Assembly (NCBI RefSeq): GCF_016587355.1
Contig: NZ_BNJF01000001.1
Span: forward strand, 1,612,001 to 1,676,000
DNA length: 64,000 nt
Reading direction: 5' to 3'
DNA from: Ktedonospora formicarum
Lineage (GTDB): Bacteria > Chloroflexota > Ktedonobacteria > Ktedonobacterales > Ktedonobacteraceae
Shown here: positions 1-9,421 of the stretch, in pieces
Position numbering within the stretch: position 1 is the first letter of the stretch
Layout of the letters: each line of letters starts with the position of its first letter
The notes under the pieces: model-generated
Database searches by the model: none
The model's input: only the letters and a program-made list of their open reading frames with translations
What the model was told of the DNA's origin: nothing
Position numbers and translations under genes: made by a program

Positions 1-13
1 GGGAGGTTTTCTC

Positions 14-1351
14 TTGAATCTGGTCGCCTTCTCCATCCGAACCAAGGGCGGACGTAACTTCGCGCGTCGCCTCTGGACAGTCTTTTCGCGCTTTGGTTTC
101 AGTGAGAAACGCAATCGTCGCTCACTGGAAACCGTCATCCATGAACTGAAGCGCTATCAAGCAGCGCCAACTTTCTTTATTCCAGCCGTAGTCCTACGAC
201 GCCATCCCGCATTGCTAGCCACAATTTCACAAGCAGGCGCGGAGATCGGCATTCATGGCTACGTTCATAATGACTATCGCCAACTCCATAAAGATGCGCA
301 ACAGGCCCAAACCAGGCGTGCCATTTCCGTATTCCAGGATGTCAAAATGCCATTTCAAGGCTTCCGCAATCCGTACCTGGGATGGAGTGAAGACTCCATA
401 GAAGTCTTCACAGATCTGGGCTTTGGCTACGAAAGCAATGAGGCAGTGCTCCATGAGGTTGTTAACCTGACAACACTCTCACCAACCATCCTCGATGGCT
501 ATCAGAAATCACTCGCCCTCTATCGGGCACTTCCCTACACCACATACGCTCTACGACCACATTTCGAGGGTGCTCTCTTGCGTATTCCTACCAGTATCCC
601 CGACGATGAGATGCTCTTTGACCGTCTGCGTATCACCACGGGCGAGGAGGTTGGTACAATCTGGAGCAAGGTCATGCAACGCGTCTATGATGTTGAAGGG
701 GCCTATGTGCTCAATCTACACCCAGAGCGGGGCGTGCTCTGCCAACAGGCACTCGCGACGCTTTTGTGTGCGGCTACAAGCCAACCACGTCCAGTATGGA
801 TCACACGTCTGGACGAGATCGCACACTGGTGGAAAGAGAGGCGGGCCTTTACCTTTCATATACAACAACAAGAGGAAGGGGCATGGCAGATACAGGCCGA
901 ATGCACCAACCGCGCGACCATTCTGACACGCCACATGCAAGTAGAAGGCGAAACGATGCTCTGGAGCGAAAGCGAAGCACGTGTCGAGGCACGCACATTC
1001 ATGGTACAGGCAGAACGCTGTCCCGCACTTGCCGTCTCGCACACGACGCCCGAAGAGGTTGTGGACTTTCTGCATGAGCAAGGTTATCCAGTTATGCGCT
1101 CCTATGAGGAGGAACGCAACAATTACGCACTCTATATCCACATGCCCGAAGGCCTGGGGACCTCGCGTGCGGAGCAGTTCACGAACCGCAGCAAATTAGT
1201 AGAACAAATTGAGGCACTGGATCAACCACTAGTACGCTTCGCCTGCTGGCCCTCGGGTCACCAGGCGGCACTCTCTATCAGTGGCGATATTGATTCGGTG
1301 ACAATTCAAGATTTCTTCTTACGCATTCTTGAAGTAGGAAAACACGCTTAA
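14..1351 (+). CDS. NodB-like polysaccharide deacetylase family protein
   Basis: A 445-residue protein resembling the polysaccharide deacetylase (NodB homology) family, which removes acetyl groups from cell-surface sugars. The visible signature is a histidine pair in GIHGYVHNDY (H81, H85), followed by a region like the family's RNPYLGW strand; the later IAHWWKERR stretch is typical of deacetylases in polysaccharide gene clusters. The usual N-terminal aspartate motif (TFDD) is not obvious, so catalysis is uncertain. The TTG start is chosen because GGGAGG lies 7 bases upstream at the very start of the window. The residues after about 280 match no domain I recognise. It converges on the exopolysaccharide operon, which supports a role in modifying that polymer. 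Confidence 0.7.
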   Translation: MNLVAFSIRTKGGRNFARRLWTVFSRFGFSEKRNRRSLETVIHELKRYQAAPTFFIPAVVLRRHPALLATISQAGAEIGIHGYVHNDYRQLHKDAQQAQTRRAISVFQDVKMPFQGFRNPYLGWSEDSIEVFTDLGFGYESNEAVLHEVVNLTTLSPTILDGYQKSLALYRALPYTTYALRPHFEGALLRIPTSIPDDEMLFDRLRITTGEEVGTIWSKVMQRVYDVEGAYVLNLHPERGVLCQQALATLLCAATSQPRPVWITRLDEIAHWWKERRAFTFHIQQQEEGAWQIQAECTNRATILTRHMQVEGETMLWSESEARVEARTFMVQAERCPALAVSHTTPEEVVDFLHEQGYPVMRSYEEERNNYALYIHMPEGLGTSRAEQFTNRSKLVEQIEALDQPLVRFACWPSGHQAALSISGDIDSVTIQDFFLRILEVGKHA

Positions 1352-1364
1352 GAAGAGGGGTAAA

Positions 1365-1399
1365 CGCCAGTATCGTGAGCTTGGCTCACGATACTGGCG
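1365..1399. terminator. Bidirectional hairpin between convergent genes
   Basis: A perfect 16-bp stem (1365-1380 with 1384-1399) closes on a 3-base loop. It sits between the stops of the deacetylase gene and the minus-strand glycosyltransferase gene, so it can end transcription from both sides. There is no long T tract. Confidence 0.8.
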
Positions 1400-1408
1400 C
1401 GGTGATCA

Positions 1409-2665
1409 TCACGTGGTTGACTCACTCGCTGGGCTAGCCACAGGCTTTCCATTTTTCTTGCTCAGCGTTCTCAGGAGTTGTCGGTAAAGCTGAGCCATCG
1501 CCTCCCAACGGAAGGGAGTATAATCTTGCAGCGCATAAGCGGTCATACGCACACGGCGCTCCCGCTGCTGAGCAAGTTCGACCAACCCACGAGCAAAATC
1601 CTCAGGACTATCAGCATCACAAAGCAGAATCGACTCTTCGCGGAACATTGAGCGAATAGCCTTCGTGTCCGAGGCAATGATAGGGCGCTGCATCCAGGCA
1701 AACTCGTAGGCTTTGGTTGGCAGCACCAACTCAGAGAAACCGTTACGGCGATAGGGAATAATCCCAACGTCGCCATGAAGGATAAAGTCCACAAGCTCTT
1801 CGGCGGGACAAGGATCAGTGAACAAAACATGATCGCTCACCTCAAGCTCCGATGCAAGTTGCTTAAGATAGGGAAGATGTTCACCGCGTCCCTTGATATC
1901 CAGACGAAGCTGAGGGGCATCCTTACGAGCTAACGCCAGCGCCCTAATAGCGGTATCCAGGCCATTACGCTCGGCAAGCGTGCCATGATACATCACAATG
2001 AAAGGCGAGTGCTCGGTCTCGCCCACGCTCTCCGCCCTGGTATAGGGAGCAGGAACGCGGCGTTCTGGTGGAAAAAGTTTGGGATCGGCACTGTTCAGCA
2101 GAATCGTAATTTTATGCTTGGGAACCCCACGGCGTAGAAGCAACTCTTCAAAAGGCCAGCCCACAGTGACAACATTATGCGCGAAAGCGCAGGAAAGTCG
2201 CTCCTGCCAGCAAGCCAAGCGGAAGATCAGCGCCCCCTTGCGTCCACTGGCCTTCGCGACCATCAACTCTGGCGAGGGATCCTGGATATGGAGAATAATC
2301 TTCGCACCCAAAAGTCTTGGAATAAGAGCCACGAAAACCAGGAAATCAGGAAGATTATGTACATGGATCACGTCATAGCGTTGCCTGAGATGTCTCCAAG
2401 TCAGTACCCATCCCGCCAGCAGCATAAACCAGAGCCAGCTTAGCACAGTCAAAGGAAGCGACCGACCGAAGCCACGGTTCATAGGCAAGCGTACAACACG
2501 CACACCATTATAGACCTCTTGCTTCTTCTCCCCTTCCTGGCGCAGGCAGATCACTTCTACCCCGTCGCCACCATCCACCGCCGCCTCTGAGATGCGCCTC
2601 ACTAGCGGATCAAACGGATACCAATCAAATGTCACTGCTCCAACACGTACCATTGCCATAGTCAA
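1409..2665 (-). CDS. Glycosyltransferase family 4 (exopolysaccharide assembly)
   Basis: A GT-B fold glycosyltransferase of the GT4/group 1 type, which transfers sugars from nucleotide donors to the lipid-linked repeat unit. The N-terminal half has a hydrophobic stretch (about residues 75-92) that may contact the membrane. The C-terminal half has the family pattern: YHGTLAERNGLD (donor-domain start), IIPYRRNGFSELVLPTKAYEFAWM (the E-x7-E region) and later IIASD. A TTG start is used because GGGAG is 5 bases upstream; ATG six bases further in is possible. It is the last gene of a seven-gene minus-strand operon, 16 bases after the GT2 gene. Confidence 0.85.
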   Translation of the reverse strand: MTMAMVRVGAVTFDWYPFDPLVRRISEAAVDGGDGVEVICLRQEGEKKQEVYNGVRVVRLPMNRGFGRSLPLTVLSWLWFMLLAGWVLTWRHLRQRYDVIHVHNLPDFLVFVALIPRLLGAKIILHIQDPSPELMVAKASGRKGALIFRLACWQERLSCAFAHNVVTVGWPFEELLLRRGVPKHKITILLNSADPKLFPPERRVPAPYTRAESVGETEHSPFIVMYHGTLAERNGLDTAIRALALARKDAPQLRLDIKGRGEHLPYLKQLASELEVSDHVLFTDPCPAEELVDFILHGDVGIIPYRRNGFSELVLPTKAYEFAWMQRPIIASDTKAIRSMFREESILLCDADSPEDFARGLVELAQQRERRVRMTAYALQDYTPFRWEAMAQLYRQLLRTLSKKNGKPVASPASESTT

Positions 2666-2681
2666 GCATTCTCCCTCTACA

Positions 2682-3914
2682 TTATTTCACGACCGTCGTC
2701 CGACTTGTACGCACCCATTCTGTAGTGTGCTTCTTGCTGCGCCGCACGACAAAATAGACCCAAAGTTTCCAGAGCATAAAGCCAGGAGCATGCCATAGCG
2801 CGCGATAGACCGCACGATCCGGCTGCAAAAAGTAGAGCCCCGTGACAAGATATGTGAGCAAGCATACCAGAGCCAGGAACGCAAGCAGAATATTAGGCCA
2901 GGAGAAGAGCAGGCAAGAGAATACAACCGCGATGATACAGCCACCAACCAGCAATGAGAGCGGGGGAACTAGAAGCTCAATCATTGCCTCCAGGCGGACC
3001 CCATCACGCGCACGGAGCCCAGACCAGAAGAGCCTGAGCGCGATCTTCCAGGAAGGCTGTTCAGGCTCCGCCGCCTCCCAACGCACATCCTGCGTGCGCA
3101 TCTGCTCGAATGAGGTGGGCATATGCGAACGTGCTAGCGCCTCCGGCACATAGCGCACCCGCTCCCCCTGCTCCACAATCATCAAGTAATACTGGTAATC
3201 CTCAGCAACAGAAAAGGCGCGCCAGGGATAGAGTTGCAAGAGATCGCGGCTTAGGCACATACCATTTCCCGTCAGTGCGGCGGTACTTCCCAAACCATTG
3301 CGCCCTAACTGGCGCACATGATTAATCAGAGTTAGAGCCAGCCAGCGCAGAACAGTGCTAGGCGACTCGACGGTATTGAGAACAGTATTCTGAGCCTGCA
3401 ATGCACGTGCTCCACGCACAAGTTCCCGGCTCATAGCCTCAAGGAAGGTTGCTTCGACTATCGAATCGGCATCAAGCACAACATAAGCATCGATATGCTC
3501 GGCCTCCGGTTCGTCTTCAATGCATTGAATGAGCCAGTTGAGAGCATAGCCCTTGCCACGTTTCTGCCGATCAAAGCGCTCATGCACATACACGCCCTCG
3601 TACTGGCGCGCAATCTCAGCCGTACGGTCATCACAGTTGTCAGCAACCACATGAACAGCATACTTCGTCTGGGGGTAGCGCAGCTTGCTAAGGCTTTCCA
3701 GCAGGTGAGAGAGAATGACCTCCTCATTATGAGCGGGAATCAAGATCGCAAAATGACGCGCTTCATCAGTCGTTATCTGTGGCACAATCTTCCTTGATCG
3801 CTTCCGCGCATAGAGTAGAGCTGAGAAACAGAGAAGGCACAGGTAGAGCAGAGGCAAGAGAAAGAGCACCTCCAGGCTACCAAGTAGCCACCGAAGAGCA
3901 TCGAGCAATATCAT
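2682..3914 (-). CDS. Membrane glycosyltransferase family 2
   Basis: A processive-type GT2 enzyme anchored in the membrane. An N-terminal membrane segment (about residues 10-33) is followed by the GT-A domain: ILIPAHNEE (nucleotide binding), VVLDADS (DxD metal site), AEDYQYY (catalytic ED) and QDVRWE (a QxxRW-like motif). Two or more C-terminal membrane segments follow. This architecture fits cellulose/hyaluronan-synthase-like or EPS repeat-unit transferases. The ATG overlaps the stop of the upstream GT4 gene by 4 bases (ATGA), indicating translational coupling within the EPS operon. Confidence 0.85.
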   Translation of the reverse strand: MILLDALRWLLGSLEVLFLLPLLYLCLLCFSALLYARKRSRKIVPQITTDEARHFAILIPAHNEEVILSHLLESLSKLRYPQTKYAVHVVADNCDDRTAEIARQYEGVYVHERFDRQKRGKGYALNWLIQCIEDEPEAEHIDAYVVLDADSIVEATFLEAMSRELVRGARALQAQNTVLNTVESPSTVLRWLALTLINHVRQLGRNGLGSTAALTGNGMCLSRDLLQLYPWRAFSVAEDYQYYLMIVEQGERVRYVPEALARSHMPTSFEQMRTQDVRWEAAEPEQPSWKIALRLFWSGLRARDGVRLEAMIELLVPPLSLLVGGCIIAVVFSCLLFSWPNILLAFLALVCLLTYLVTGLYFLQPDRAVYRALWHAPGFMLWKLWVYFVVRRSKKHTTEWVRTSRTTVVK

Positions 3915-5116
3915 ACCTGTTCTCTCTTCCTATCATACTGGTTCAGCGCGGATAATAGCCGTTCGCCGCATGAGTGCCAGCTATATATACGCTCCACAAG
4001 ATCTCGTCCTGCATTCCCCAGAGCTTCCCGTCGTTCCCTATCGCGCAGTAGGGCAACCACTGCGTGCGCGAAATCTTCCGGCTGATCCTCTATCAGTAGG
4101 TGTTCGTGCGTGTGAACTTCCAGACCTTCACAGCCAATCGAGGTTGTCACAACGGCCTTGCTCATCGCCAGGGCTTCCAGAATCTTCAGACGCGTGCCGC
4201 TACCTACGCGGAGCGGGACTATCGAGACTGCCGCCTCAGACAGATAGGGCTGTACCTCCGGCACCGAGCCTGTCACGGTAATTCCTGGAAGTTCGCCTAG
4301 GCGTTGTACCTCGAGCGAAGGATTGCGCCCTACAATCTGCCAGGTAGCCTCCGGCACTTCACGTCGGATGAGAGGCCAACACTGGCGCGCAAAGAGCAAT
4401 ACAGCCGAACTATTGGGGTAGTAATCCATCGTGCCCGTAAAGACGATATGATTGGCCTTCTCCCGTTCCCGACTGCTTGAACGAAAACTCTCAACGTCAA
4501 CTCCATTGGGAACGACCGTGACAGTCTTACCGGGCAAGAGCCTTCCCCAGACTTCTCGCTCACGCTCACTGGTAACCAGGAGCAGGTCCGCTGCTGCGCA
4601 GCGTTGAAGTTCTCCCTGGCGCAATTTGCCATATTCCAACCAGTTGAACAACTTGCGCGCTGGCTCACGCTCGCTCTCATAGGTGCGTCGAACCAACTCA
4701 TGCTCGATATTATGCTGATCAAGAATTACCTTGGCACCGTGAGGGAGGCGGTATCCGGCGATGAAAAGCCCTTCATAGAGCACTGTATCAAAGGTTTCGC
4801 GCGCGCATAGAGCGTCAATAGCTTCTTGCATAGCAGGCAAAATACAACTAGAAAGGGAGTATGACTGACCACGTAGCAGCGTGCGGATTTGAGCCTGTCG
4901 CTTCCCTGCCTGTGGAGGGAAGGGCACAAGCTGCACGTGCCGAGCGAGGCCGTGGAGCGGAGAATGAGTCCGATACATCTCATACTCTTCTGGACTCACC
5001 AGCGCAATCAAGCTGATATCATGCCGACTCGCCAGAGCTTGCAACAGGTAATAGCTACGGGCACTAGCTCCCCACCCCGTTCCTGGCAGGTAGGCGCTCA
5101 GGATCAACATTTTCAA
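3911..5116 (-). CDS. Glycosyltransferase family 4
   Basis: A 401-residue GT4 enzyme similar in layout to the PEP-CTERM/EpsH-associated sugar transferases. The start MKMLILSAYLP followed by GASARSYYLLQALA marks the acceptor domain; IVFTGTMDYYPNSSAV begins the donor domain; VPLRVGSGTRLKILEALAM is the conserved E-x7-E-like site that binds the nucleotide sugar. Its 5' end lies 53 bases inside the 3' end of the Wzy-like gene, and its stop overlaps the next start, so it is in the middle of a tightly coupled operon. Confidence 0.87.
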   Translation of the reverse strand: MKMLILSAYLPGTGWGASARSYYLLQALASRHDISLIALVSPEEYEMYRTHSPLHGLARHVQLVPFPPQAGKRQAQIRTLLRGQSYSLSSCILPAMQEAIDALCARETFDTVLYEGLFIAGYRLPHGAKVILDQHNIEHELVRRTYESEREPARKLFNWLEYGKLRQGELQRCAAADLLLVTSEREREVWGRLLPGKTVTVVPNGVDVESFRSSSREREKANHIVFTGTMDYYPNSSAVLLFARQCWPLIRREVPEATWQIVGRNPSLEVQRLGELPGITVTGSVPEVQPYLSEAAVSIVPLRVGSGTRLKILEALAMSKAVVTTSIGCEGLEVHTHEHLLIEDQPEDFAHAVVALLRDRERREALGNAGRDLVERIYSWHSCGERLLSALNQYDRKREQV

Positions 5117-6662
5117 GCTTCTTTCGCTCCTCTCGCTCTTCCAGATCAGGAAGCTTCATTAAGATGCCCATAGTCAGGCCAAAGAAGATCACATTACGGA
5201 AAAAATAGAGCTGATAGTCAGCAAAAGCCACAATCACCTCCATTAGCGTAGTCCCCAGGATAAACAGGCCAATGAGCTGGATATAGCGGTCCCGCAGGTT
5301 GCGAACAATCAGACAACCACGCACGATCATGGTGCCGAAGACAAGCCATAGTGCGAAATAACCAATATACCCAAGTCGCATCCATACCCAGTAGATCGTG
5401 TTATGCGGGATAAACTGATAGGGATTGCCATCGGCAGTGGGATCGCTGGTTGCCAAAATCGCCAGAGGCACTGGCTGCAAGAACGGTTTGCCAAAGCCTA
5501 GACCCATAGGATTTAACTGTACGGTATAGCGCAGGTCAAAGTTCTCAATCCAGCGATACATGTTCGAGCTAGCATCAGCTCCCTCGGGGCTGAAAACAGA
5601 ATACACAGCACGGGCAGGAGCGGCAAAGGCTCCACCTGCATGAGCAAAGGCAAAGACATAGATAGCACCCGCCACAGCAAGCGCACTCAGGAGCGTTAAC
5701 AGGCGTCCTCTGATATGAGGCTTAATTACCATGGTCAGTATCCAGACTAACCCGGCCCCCAGAAGTAACGCGATATAGTCCGTACGCCGCTGGTTGGCGA
5801 CAAGTGCCAGCAAGAGTGTTGGCAAGCTCAGGATGATAACCCACATCTGAGCTCGGTCGCGATACTGCAAGACAAACAGCAACAGGAGCAAAAGCACTGA
5901 GACAAAGAAGAAAGAGACCTCATGCCCCAGGATATCATGCTGGGCCGTCATATTCCCGTGCAGCGGCCCAAAGAGAACATAAACTCCTTGAAATGACTTG
6001 ATAGTTGAGCAGAGAATCAAAATCCAGAAGAAAGTGCGCACCTGTTTCTTATCGGTCAGCAGATTATAGGCCAGCAGGTAGGTCATGAAGATGTACCAGA
6101 AGGGGCGAACCTCTAGCACGATAATCTTAAACACGCCGCCACTTGCTAAGCCATGCACAATCCCCCAGACAACGCAGAGTAGTAAACCCAGCAATGGCCC
6201 CAACATAGGGCCACCCTTAAAGACAGGCCGCTCGCGTGCTAACAAATGCCTAACAATGATGACGAGAAAAATGTAGAGCATGAAGAACCCGATGGGTCGC
6301 TCGGGTAATCCATTAAATTTGGGAGGCCAGGCATAGATGGGTAAGTTGTCCGTAATGATTGGCGTATCGAGGGAGAGTGCCTCAAAGAGCACCACACAAC
6401 CTGCCACCAGATAGAAACCAACTATGGGGCGACGCGCAACCAGGATCAGTATGCTCCCAACTAGCGTCAAGCCAAGCAAAGTACTAAATCCAATCACGGT
6501 CGCCAGCAGTATTAGAATAGGAGTGAGAACAAGAACGGAGACAAGAATTAGCCAGAATAGACGCTTCTCGCCGAGTCTACGCTCTTTTTCTACTCCTTCG
6601 ACATTCGTTGTATCGTCTACAAGTAGCCTGGGGCTGGTTTTCAGACGCATATCCATGAACAC
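5064..6662 (-). CDS. Wzy-like O-antigen/EPS polymerase membrane protein
   Basis: A 532-residue polytopic membrane protein with roughly a dozen hydrophobic segments and a large central extracytoplasmic loop (about residues 345-420). That layout matches the O-antigen ligase/polymerase (Wzy_C/RfaL) superfamily, which joins lipid-linked repeat units outside the membrane. GTG at 6662 is chosen because GAGG lies 4 bases upstream; two in-frame ATGs follow within 12 bases. It starts 9 bases after the small membrane peptide gene. The other EPS genes around it support Wzy over ligase. Confidence 0.78.
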   Translation of the reverse strand: MFMDMRLKTSPRLLVDDTTNVEGVEKERRLGEKRLFWLILVSVLVLTPILILLATVIGFSTLLGLTLVGSILILVARRPIVGFYLVAGCVVLFEALSLDTPIITDNLPIYAWPPKFNGLPERPIGFFMLYIFLVIIVRHLLARERPVFKGGPMLGPLLGLLLCVVWGIVHGLASGGVFKIIVLEVRPFWYIFMTYLLAYNLLTDKKQVRTFFWILILCSTIKSFQGVYVLFGPLHGNMTAQHDILGHEVSFFFVSVLLLLLLFVLQYRDRAQMWVIILSLPTLLLALVANQRRTDYIALLLGAGLVWILTMVIKPHIRGRLLTLLSALAVAGAIYVFAFAHAGGAFAAPARAVYSVFSPEGADASSNMYRWIENFDLRYTVQLNPMGLGFGKPFLQPVPLAILATSDPTADGNPYQFIPHNTIYWVWMRLGYIGYFALWLVFGTMIVRGCLIVRNLRDRYIQLIGLFILGTTLMEVIVAFADYQLYFFRNVIFFGLTMGILMKLPDLEEREERKKLENVDPERLPARNGVGS

Positions 6663-6671
6663 ATTGCCTCA

Positions 6672-6803
6672 TCAGGTGAAGAACAAGTAAACCATCAGCA
6701 CCACGACAACGCTCGTGAGCCAGAATTTCGTCTTGCGCGAGTACTGCTGCGCTACTATCCCAATGAAAAAGAAAACAACCAGGAGGGCGAAAATGGTTTT
6801 CAT
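6672..6803 (-). CDS. 43-residue two-segment membrane peptide
   Basis: A short gene of 43 codons plus stop, starting MKTIFALLVVFFFIGI and ending in FFT. It has two hydrophobic stretches (residues 3-18 and about 28-42) separated by a basic QQYSRKTK turn, so it should be a hairpin membrane peptide. AGAGG lies 8 bases upstream of the ATG. It starts 18 bases after the BY-kinase-like gene, and its stop is 9 bases from the Wzy-like start, whose ribosome site overlaps it. The family is unknown to me; a small accessory of the Wzy/Wzz assembly complex is an inference. Confidence 0.6.
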   Translation of the reverse strand: MKTIFALLVVFFFIGIVAQQYSRKTKFWLTSVVVVLMVYLFFT

Positions 6804-6821
6804 AGTTTGTGCCTCTATACG

Positions 6822-7724
6822 TTAGAGTAGCTGGCGTATCCAGTTAGGGATCTTACTCTGCATCTGATTCATAATGATGCCCTGGAGAGGGAGGTCCTTT
6901 AACTGCTCACACGTCTCGGCGATCATGCGATCCGTCGTCACGCCCGCACGCACCACAACGATCAACGTATCTACCAGCGTAGCTGCCAGGGAACCATAAC
7001 CAGCCGTCACAACAGGCGGAAGATCAACAAGCAGAAGTTGCTCATGACGTGGCGACAAAAGGTTTTTCAGGCCATCTCCCCGCATCTGTTGCAAAAGGCG
7101 AACCGCATCTTGTTTTCCCGATCCTGCGGGTATCACAGTCAGGTTTTGTGCAATCTGGCGGCGCATATCGTTATCACCACACTCACCGCGCAACCATTCC
7201 GCCAACCCAGGAGTTGCATCACATCCAAAGACTTCATGTAGACTTGGATGCTCCCAGTTACACTCTATCAATGTCACCGGGACGCTACTATCTTGGGACA
7301 GGGAGAGGGCCGCAATACTTGCCAGGAACGACTTCCCTTCACCGGGAATGGAGCTTGTAAAGCCAATACTATTAATCGTGGTATCGCGGCGGAAGAAGAT
7401 AGAGAGGCACATCTGCCGACAGCGCTCCTTGAGCGCATGTAAGTTCGCTAACTCTTCGTTCAAGCGAGCCAGGGCTCGTCGTCCCTTTACCGTTGGTGCT
7501 GGCGTCGCAGGCACCTGTGGTATAGGCGCGAGTTTAGACGCTTTCGCTTCTTTTTGTTGAACTACCTCTTTACTTTGAAGCACATCATCGCTGTGAAGCG
7601 TCTCTTTGCGCCCCTTCACAGCAACAAACTTCTCGGTCTTCGCCTGGTCTGGATCATCGACATCTTCAACCTCACGGGCCATATCGGCCTCAATCACCTT
7701 CTGCTGTTGCATATCCTTTGGCAT
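6822..7724 (-). CDS. BY-kinase-like (CpsD/CapB) P-loop ATPase
   Basis: A cytoplasmic ATPase related to bacterial tyrosine kinases that pair with Wzz-type proteins to control polysaccharide length. Residues 1-85 are charged and probably disordered. Walker A is SSIPGEGKS (124-132); Walker B is LLLVDLPP (230-237). The Walker A' position reads LIECNWEHP, with Glu and Asn where family members usually have Asp residues, and the tail (…WIRQLL) has no tyrosine cluster. It may therefore bind ATP and regulate without normal autophosphorylation. It lies 144 bases downstream of the Wzz-like gene in the same operon. Confidence 0.8.
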   Translation of the reverse strand: MPKDMQQQKVIEADMAREVEDVDDPDQAKTEKFVAVKGRKETLHSDDVLQSKEVVQQKEAKASKLAPIPQVPATPAPTVKGRRALARLNEELANLHALKERCRQMCLSIFFRRDTTINSIGFTSSIPGEGKSFLASIAALSLSQDSSVPVTLIECNWEHPSLHEVFGCDATPGLAEWLRGECGDNDMRRQIAQNLTVIPAGSGKQDAVRLLQQMRGDGLKNLLSPRHEQLLLVDLPPVVTAGYGSLAATLVDTLIVVVRAGVTTDRMIAETCEQLKDLPLQGIIMNQMQSKIPNWIRQLL

Positions 7725-7802
7725 ATCTCCCTCAACTCATTTCTCAACTAGAGTCTCTCACGCTTTCGGATGCTCTCATCGAAATTTCTGATGCTACAGC
7801 TT

Positions 7803-7841
7803 TGCGAGGTTAAGGCATTCTACATAGCACTCAACCTCGCA
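7803..7841. other. Intercistronic hairpin between Wzz-like and BY-kinase genes
   Basis: Inverted 9-bp arms (7803-7811 and 7833-7841, arm TGCGAGGTT) lie in the 144-base gap. There is no T tract on the minus strand, so this is more likely an mRNA-processing or stability element, or an attenuator, than a full terminator. Confidence 0.45.
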
Positions 7842-7868
7842 CCTATTGTCCTAACGTTCCGACCGAGA

Positions 7869-8888
7869 CTACACAGATGGTAGTGTCTGGCTGGTAGCAA
7901 GGGCCGTCGTCCCTGCGGTCAGGTATGGAGTCTGCATCATAACGGGCAGTGAGGTTATTTTCTGAATGTCGGAGGCGGTATACACGGCCCGGTCACGCCG
8001 CACCATCATCACGACATAGAGGACAATGGCAGCGAGCGCAATTCCCAGACCAGTTCCAGCGCATAAGAGAAATGACTTCATGCGAGACATTGGTAAGCCA
8101 GGAGAGGTTGAATCAACGACCTTAAAGAGATCGCTAGAGCCCTGCCCCAGAGTCGCCAATTGTTGTCTGAGATTATCAATGGCGGTTTGAATATTTTGAT
8201 AGGAGGTCTGAGCTTGTTGTGTCTTAGCATGCAAGCGCGCATACTCAGGATCGCTAATCTGTGTAGAGCGAGCCTTGTCAGGATGCTGCTGCAAATAGGT
8301 CGCCTCATCCGTCACCGCTTTATCATAATCCTCTTTGGCCTTCGCCAGCTCACCTTGATAGGCATCCAGAAGTTTCTGCCCATCGTAGAGAGCAAGGCTA
8401 GAGCTCTGACCACCAAACTGCGAAATGACATTCTGTACTATGCGCTCCGCCACGCGCGAGTTACCGCTGGTATAGCTAATCGACAACAGGTTATAGCCAT
8501 TGGGAGTTACAACAACGTTGTCAGCAACCTCAGTTGCCATAGCGTCATCGATATCCTGAGAGCGAAAGAGGCCATTCACCTTATAGCCTAGTGACTCACG
8601 CAGTTCATCCGCCAGTCCGGTAGAGCGCGAGACGTTTAAGGCAAAGACACGTGTATGCAGGAGCTCTTTAAGCGCATTAGCCTGGGTCTCAGCGGGTGTT
8701 GCCTCCAAATTGCTTTCGGGCCCTGTTGAGCCGACAGCAGTATAACGATGCAATGCCCAGACGGTCGCGGTCGACTCGTAGGAGCGAGGCAGCAACAACG
8801 CGATACCAACGCCAATAAGAGGAAGGATAACTATAAGCCCAAGAAAGCCCCACAGCCTGCGAAAAATGGTTTCCAAGGTACGCCGCAT
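7869..8888 (-). CDS. Wzz-type polysaccharide chain-length / co-polymerase protein
   Basis: A 339-residue membrane protein with the layout of polysaccharide co-polymerases: a first membrane segment (about residues 14-34) ending in LLPRSYESTATV, the conserved start of the Wzz domain; a long extracytoplasmic helical region (about 35-265, with the coiled-coil-prone stretch 165-250); a proline-containing SPGLPMSRMK motif before the second membrane segment (about 272-293); and a short cytoplasmic tail. It should act with the separate BY-kinase-like ATPase and the Wzy-like protein to set polymer length. It is the first gene of the minus-strand EPS operon. Confidence 0.85.
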   Translation of the reverse strand: MRRTLETIFRRLWGFLGLIVILPLIGVGIALLLPRSYESTATVWALHRYTAVGSTGPESNLEATPAETQANALKELLHTRVFALNVSRSTGLADELRESLGYKVNGLFRSQDIDDAMATEVADNVVVTPNGYNLLSISYTSGNSRVAERIVQNVISQFGGQSSSLALYDGQKLLDAYQGELAKAKEDYDKAVTDEATYLQQHPDKARSTQISDPEYARLHAKTQQAQTSYQNIQTAIDNLRQQLATLGQGSSDLFKVVDSTSPGLPMSRMKSFLLCAGTGLGIALAAIVLYVVMMVRRDRAVYTASDIQKITSLPVMMQTPYLTAGTTALATSQTLPSV

Positions 8889-9421
8889 GAGAACCTGACC
8901 CTCCTAGAATTTAGCACTACGGTGTAGCTTACCTCTTGCACGCGCAGATCAGGTGCTTTTTGGTGTGAAGAGCAGGTTCTCAAAGCCCCTTCCAGGTTCT
9001 ATTCAAGTAGCGAAAAATGAACCATTCTTTCAAGCCTGTCTGCCAGGAATAGGTTACCAACTCCAAAGGGTATATTCAATGAAAGCGCTTTCCAGGCGGG
9101 TTTCTATAGGAGAGCATTATCTCAGCAACACAACCTCCCCTTTGCTCATACAAATAACACTACTTATCCACCAACACCGACATCCCATTGCTACATGAGG
9201 CGGCTATCTTCTACATAGCAAGTAACGCAGGATCGCAACATTACGGTCGAATGAACATACTTAGTTTTCGAACTGAATAAGCAATCTTAAGCAAAAGCCT
9301 GAGCGCGATATAGCGTTGGTTTTCGCTTAAAGAGAAGGTCTCAGGTGAAAGCCAGTACCGCTCTACGCGCTTAGGTTTTCACTTAAGGGAAGCTTTGTTT
9401 TCTTGTGAAAGGCAGGTTGAC
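8889..9421. promoter_or_regulatory. Divergent intergenic region between EPS operons
   Basis: About 530 bases between the minus-strand Wzz-like operon and the plus-strand monooxygenase operon, with no convincing gene. It must hold promoters for both operons. The right part (9286-9387) contains at least three copies of a motif related to TTAAGCGAAAACC: forward at 9286, reversed at 9316 and 9371, plus weaker GTGAAAGCC/TTTTC variants nearby. The same motif recurs at 41.4 and 47.2 kb, so it may be a shared operator. Confidence 0.5.

Noticed and set aside
716..1141. A 141-codon open frame on the minus strand inside the deacetylase gene
   Set aside because: It lies wholly within a gene with clear family motifs, has no ribosome site and resembles no protein.
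8953..9198. An 81-codon plus-strand frame in the divergent EPS intergenic region
   Set aside because: Composition is not coding-like, there is no ribosome site, and it lies in the expected promoter region.
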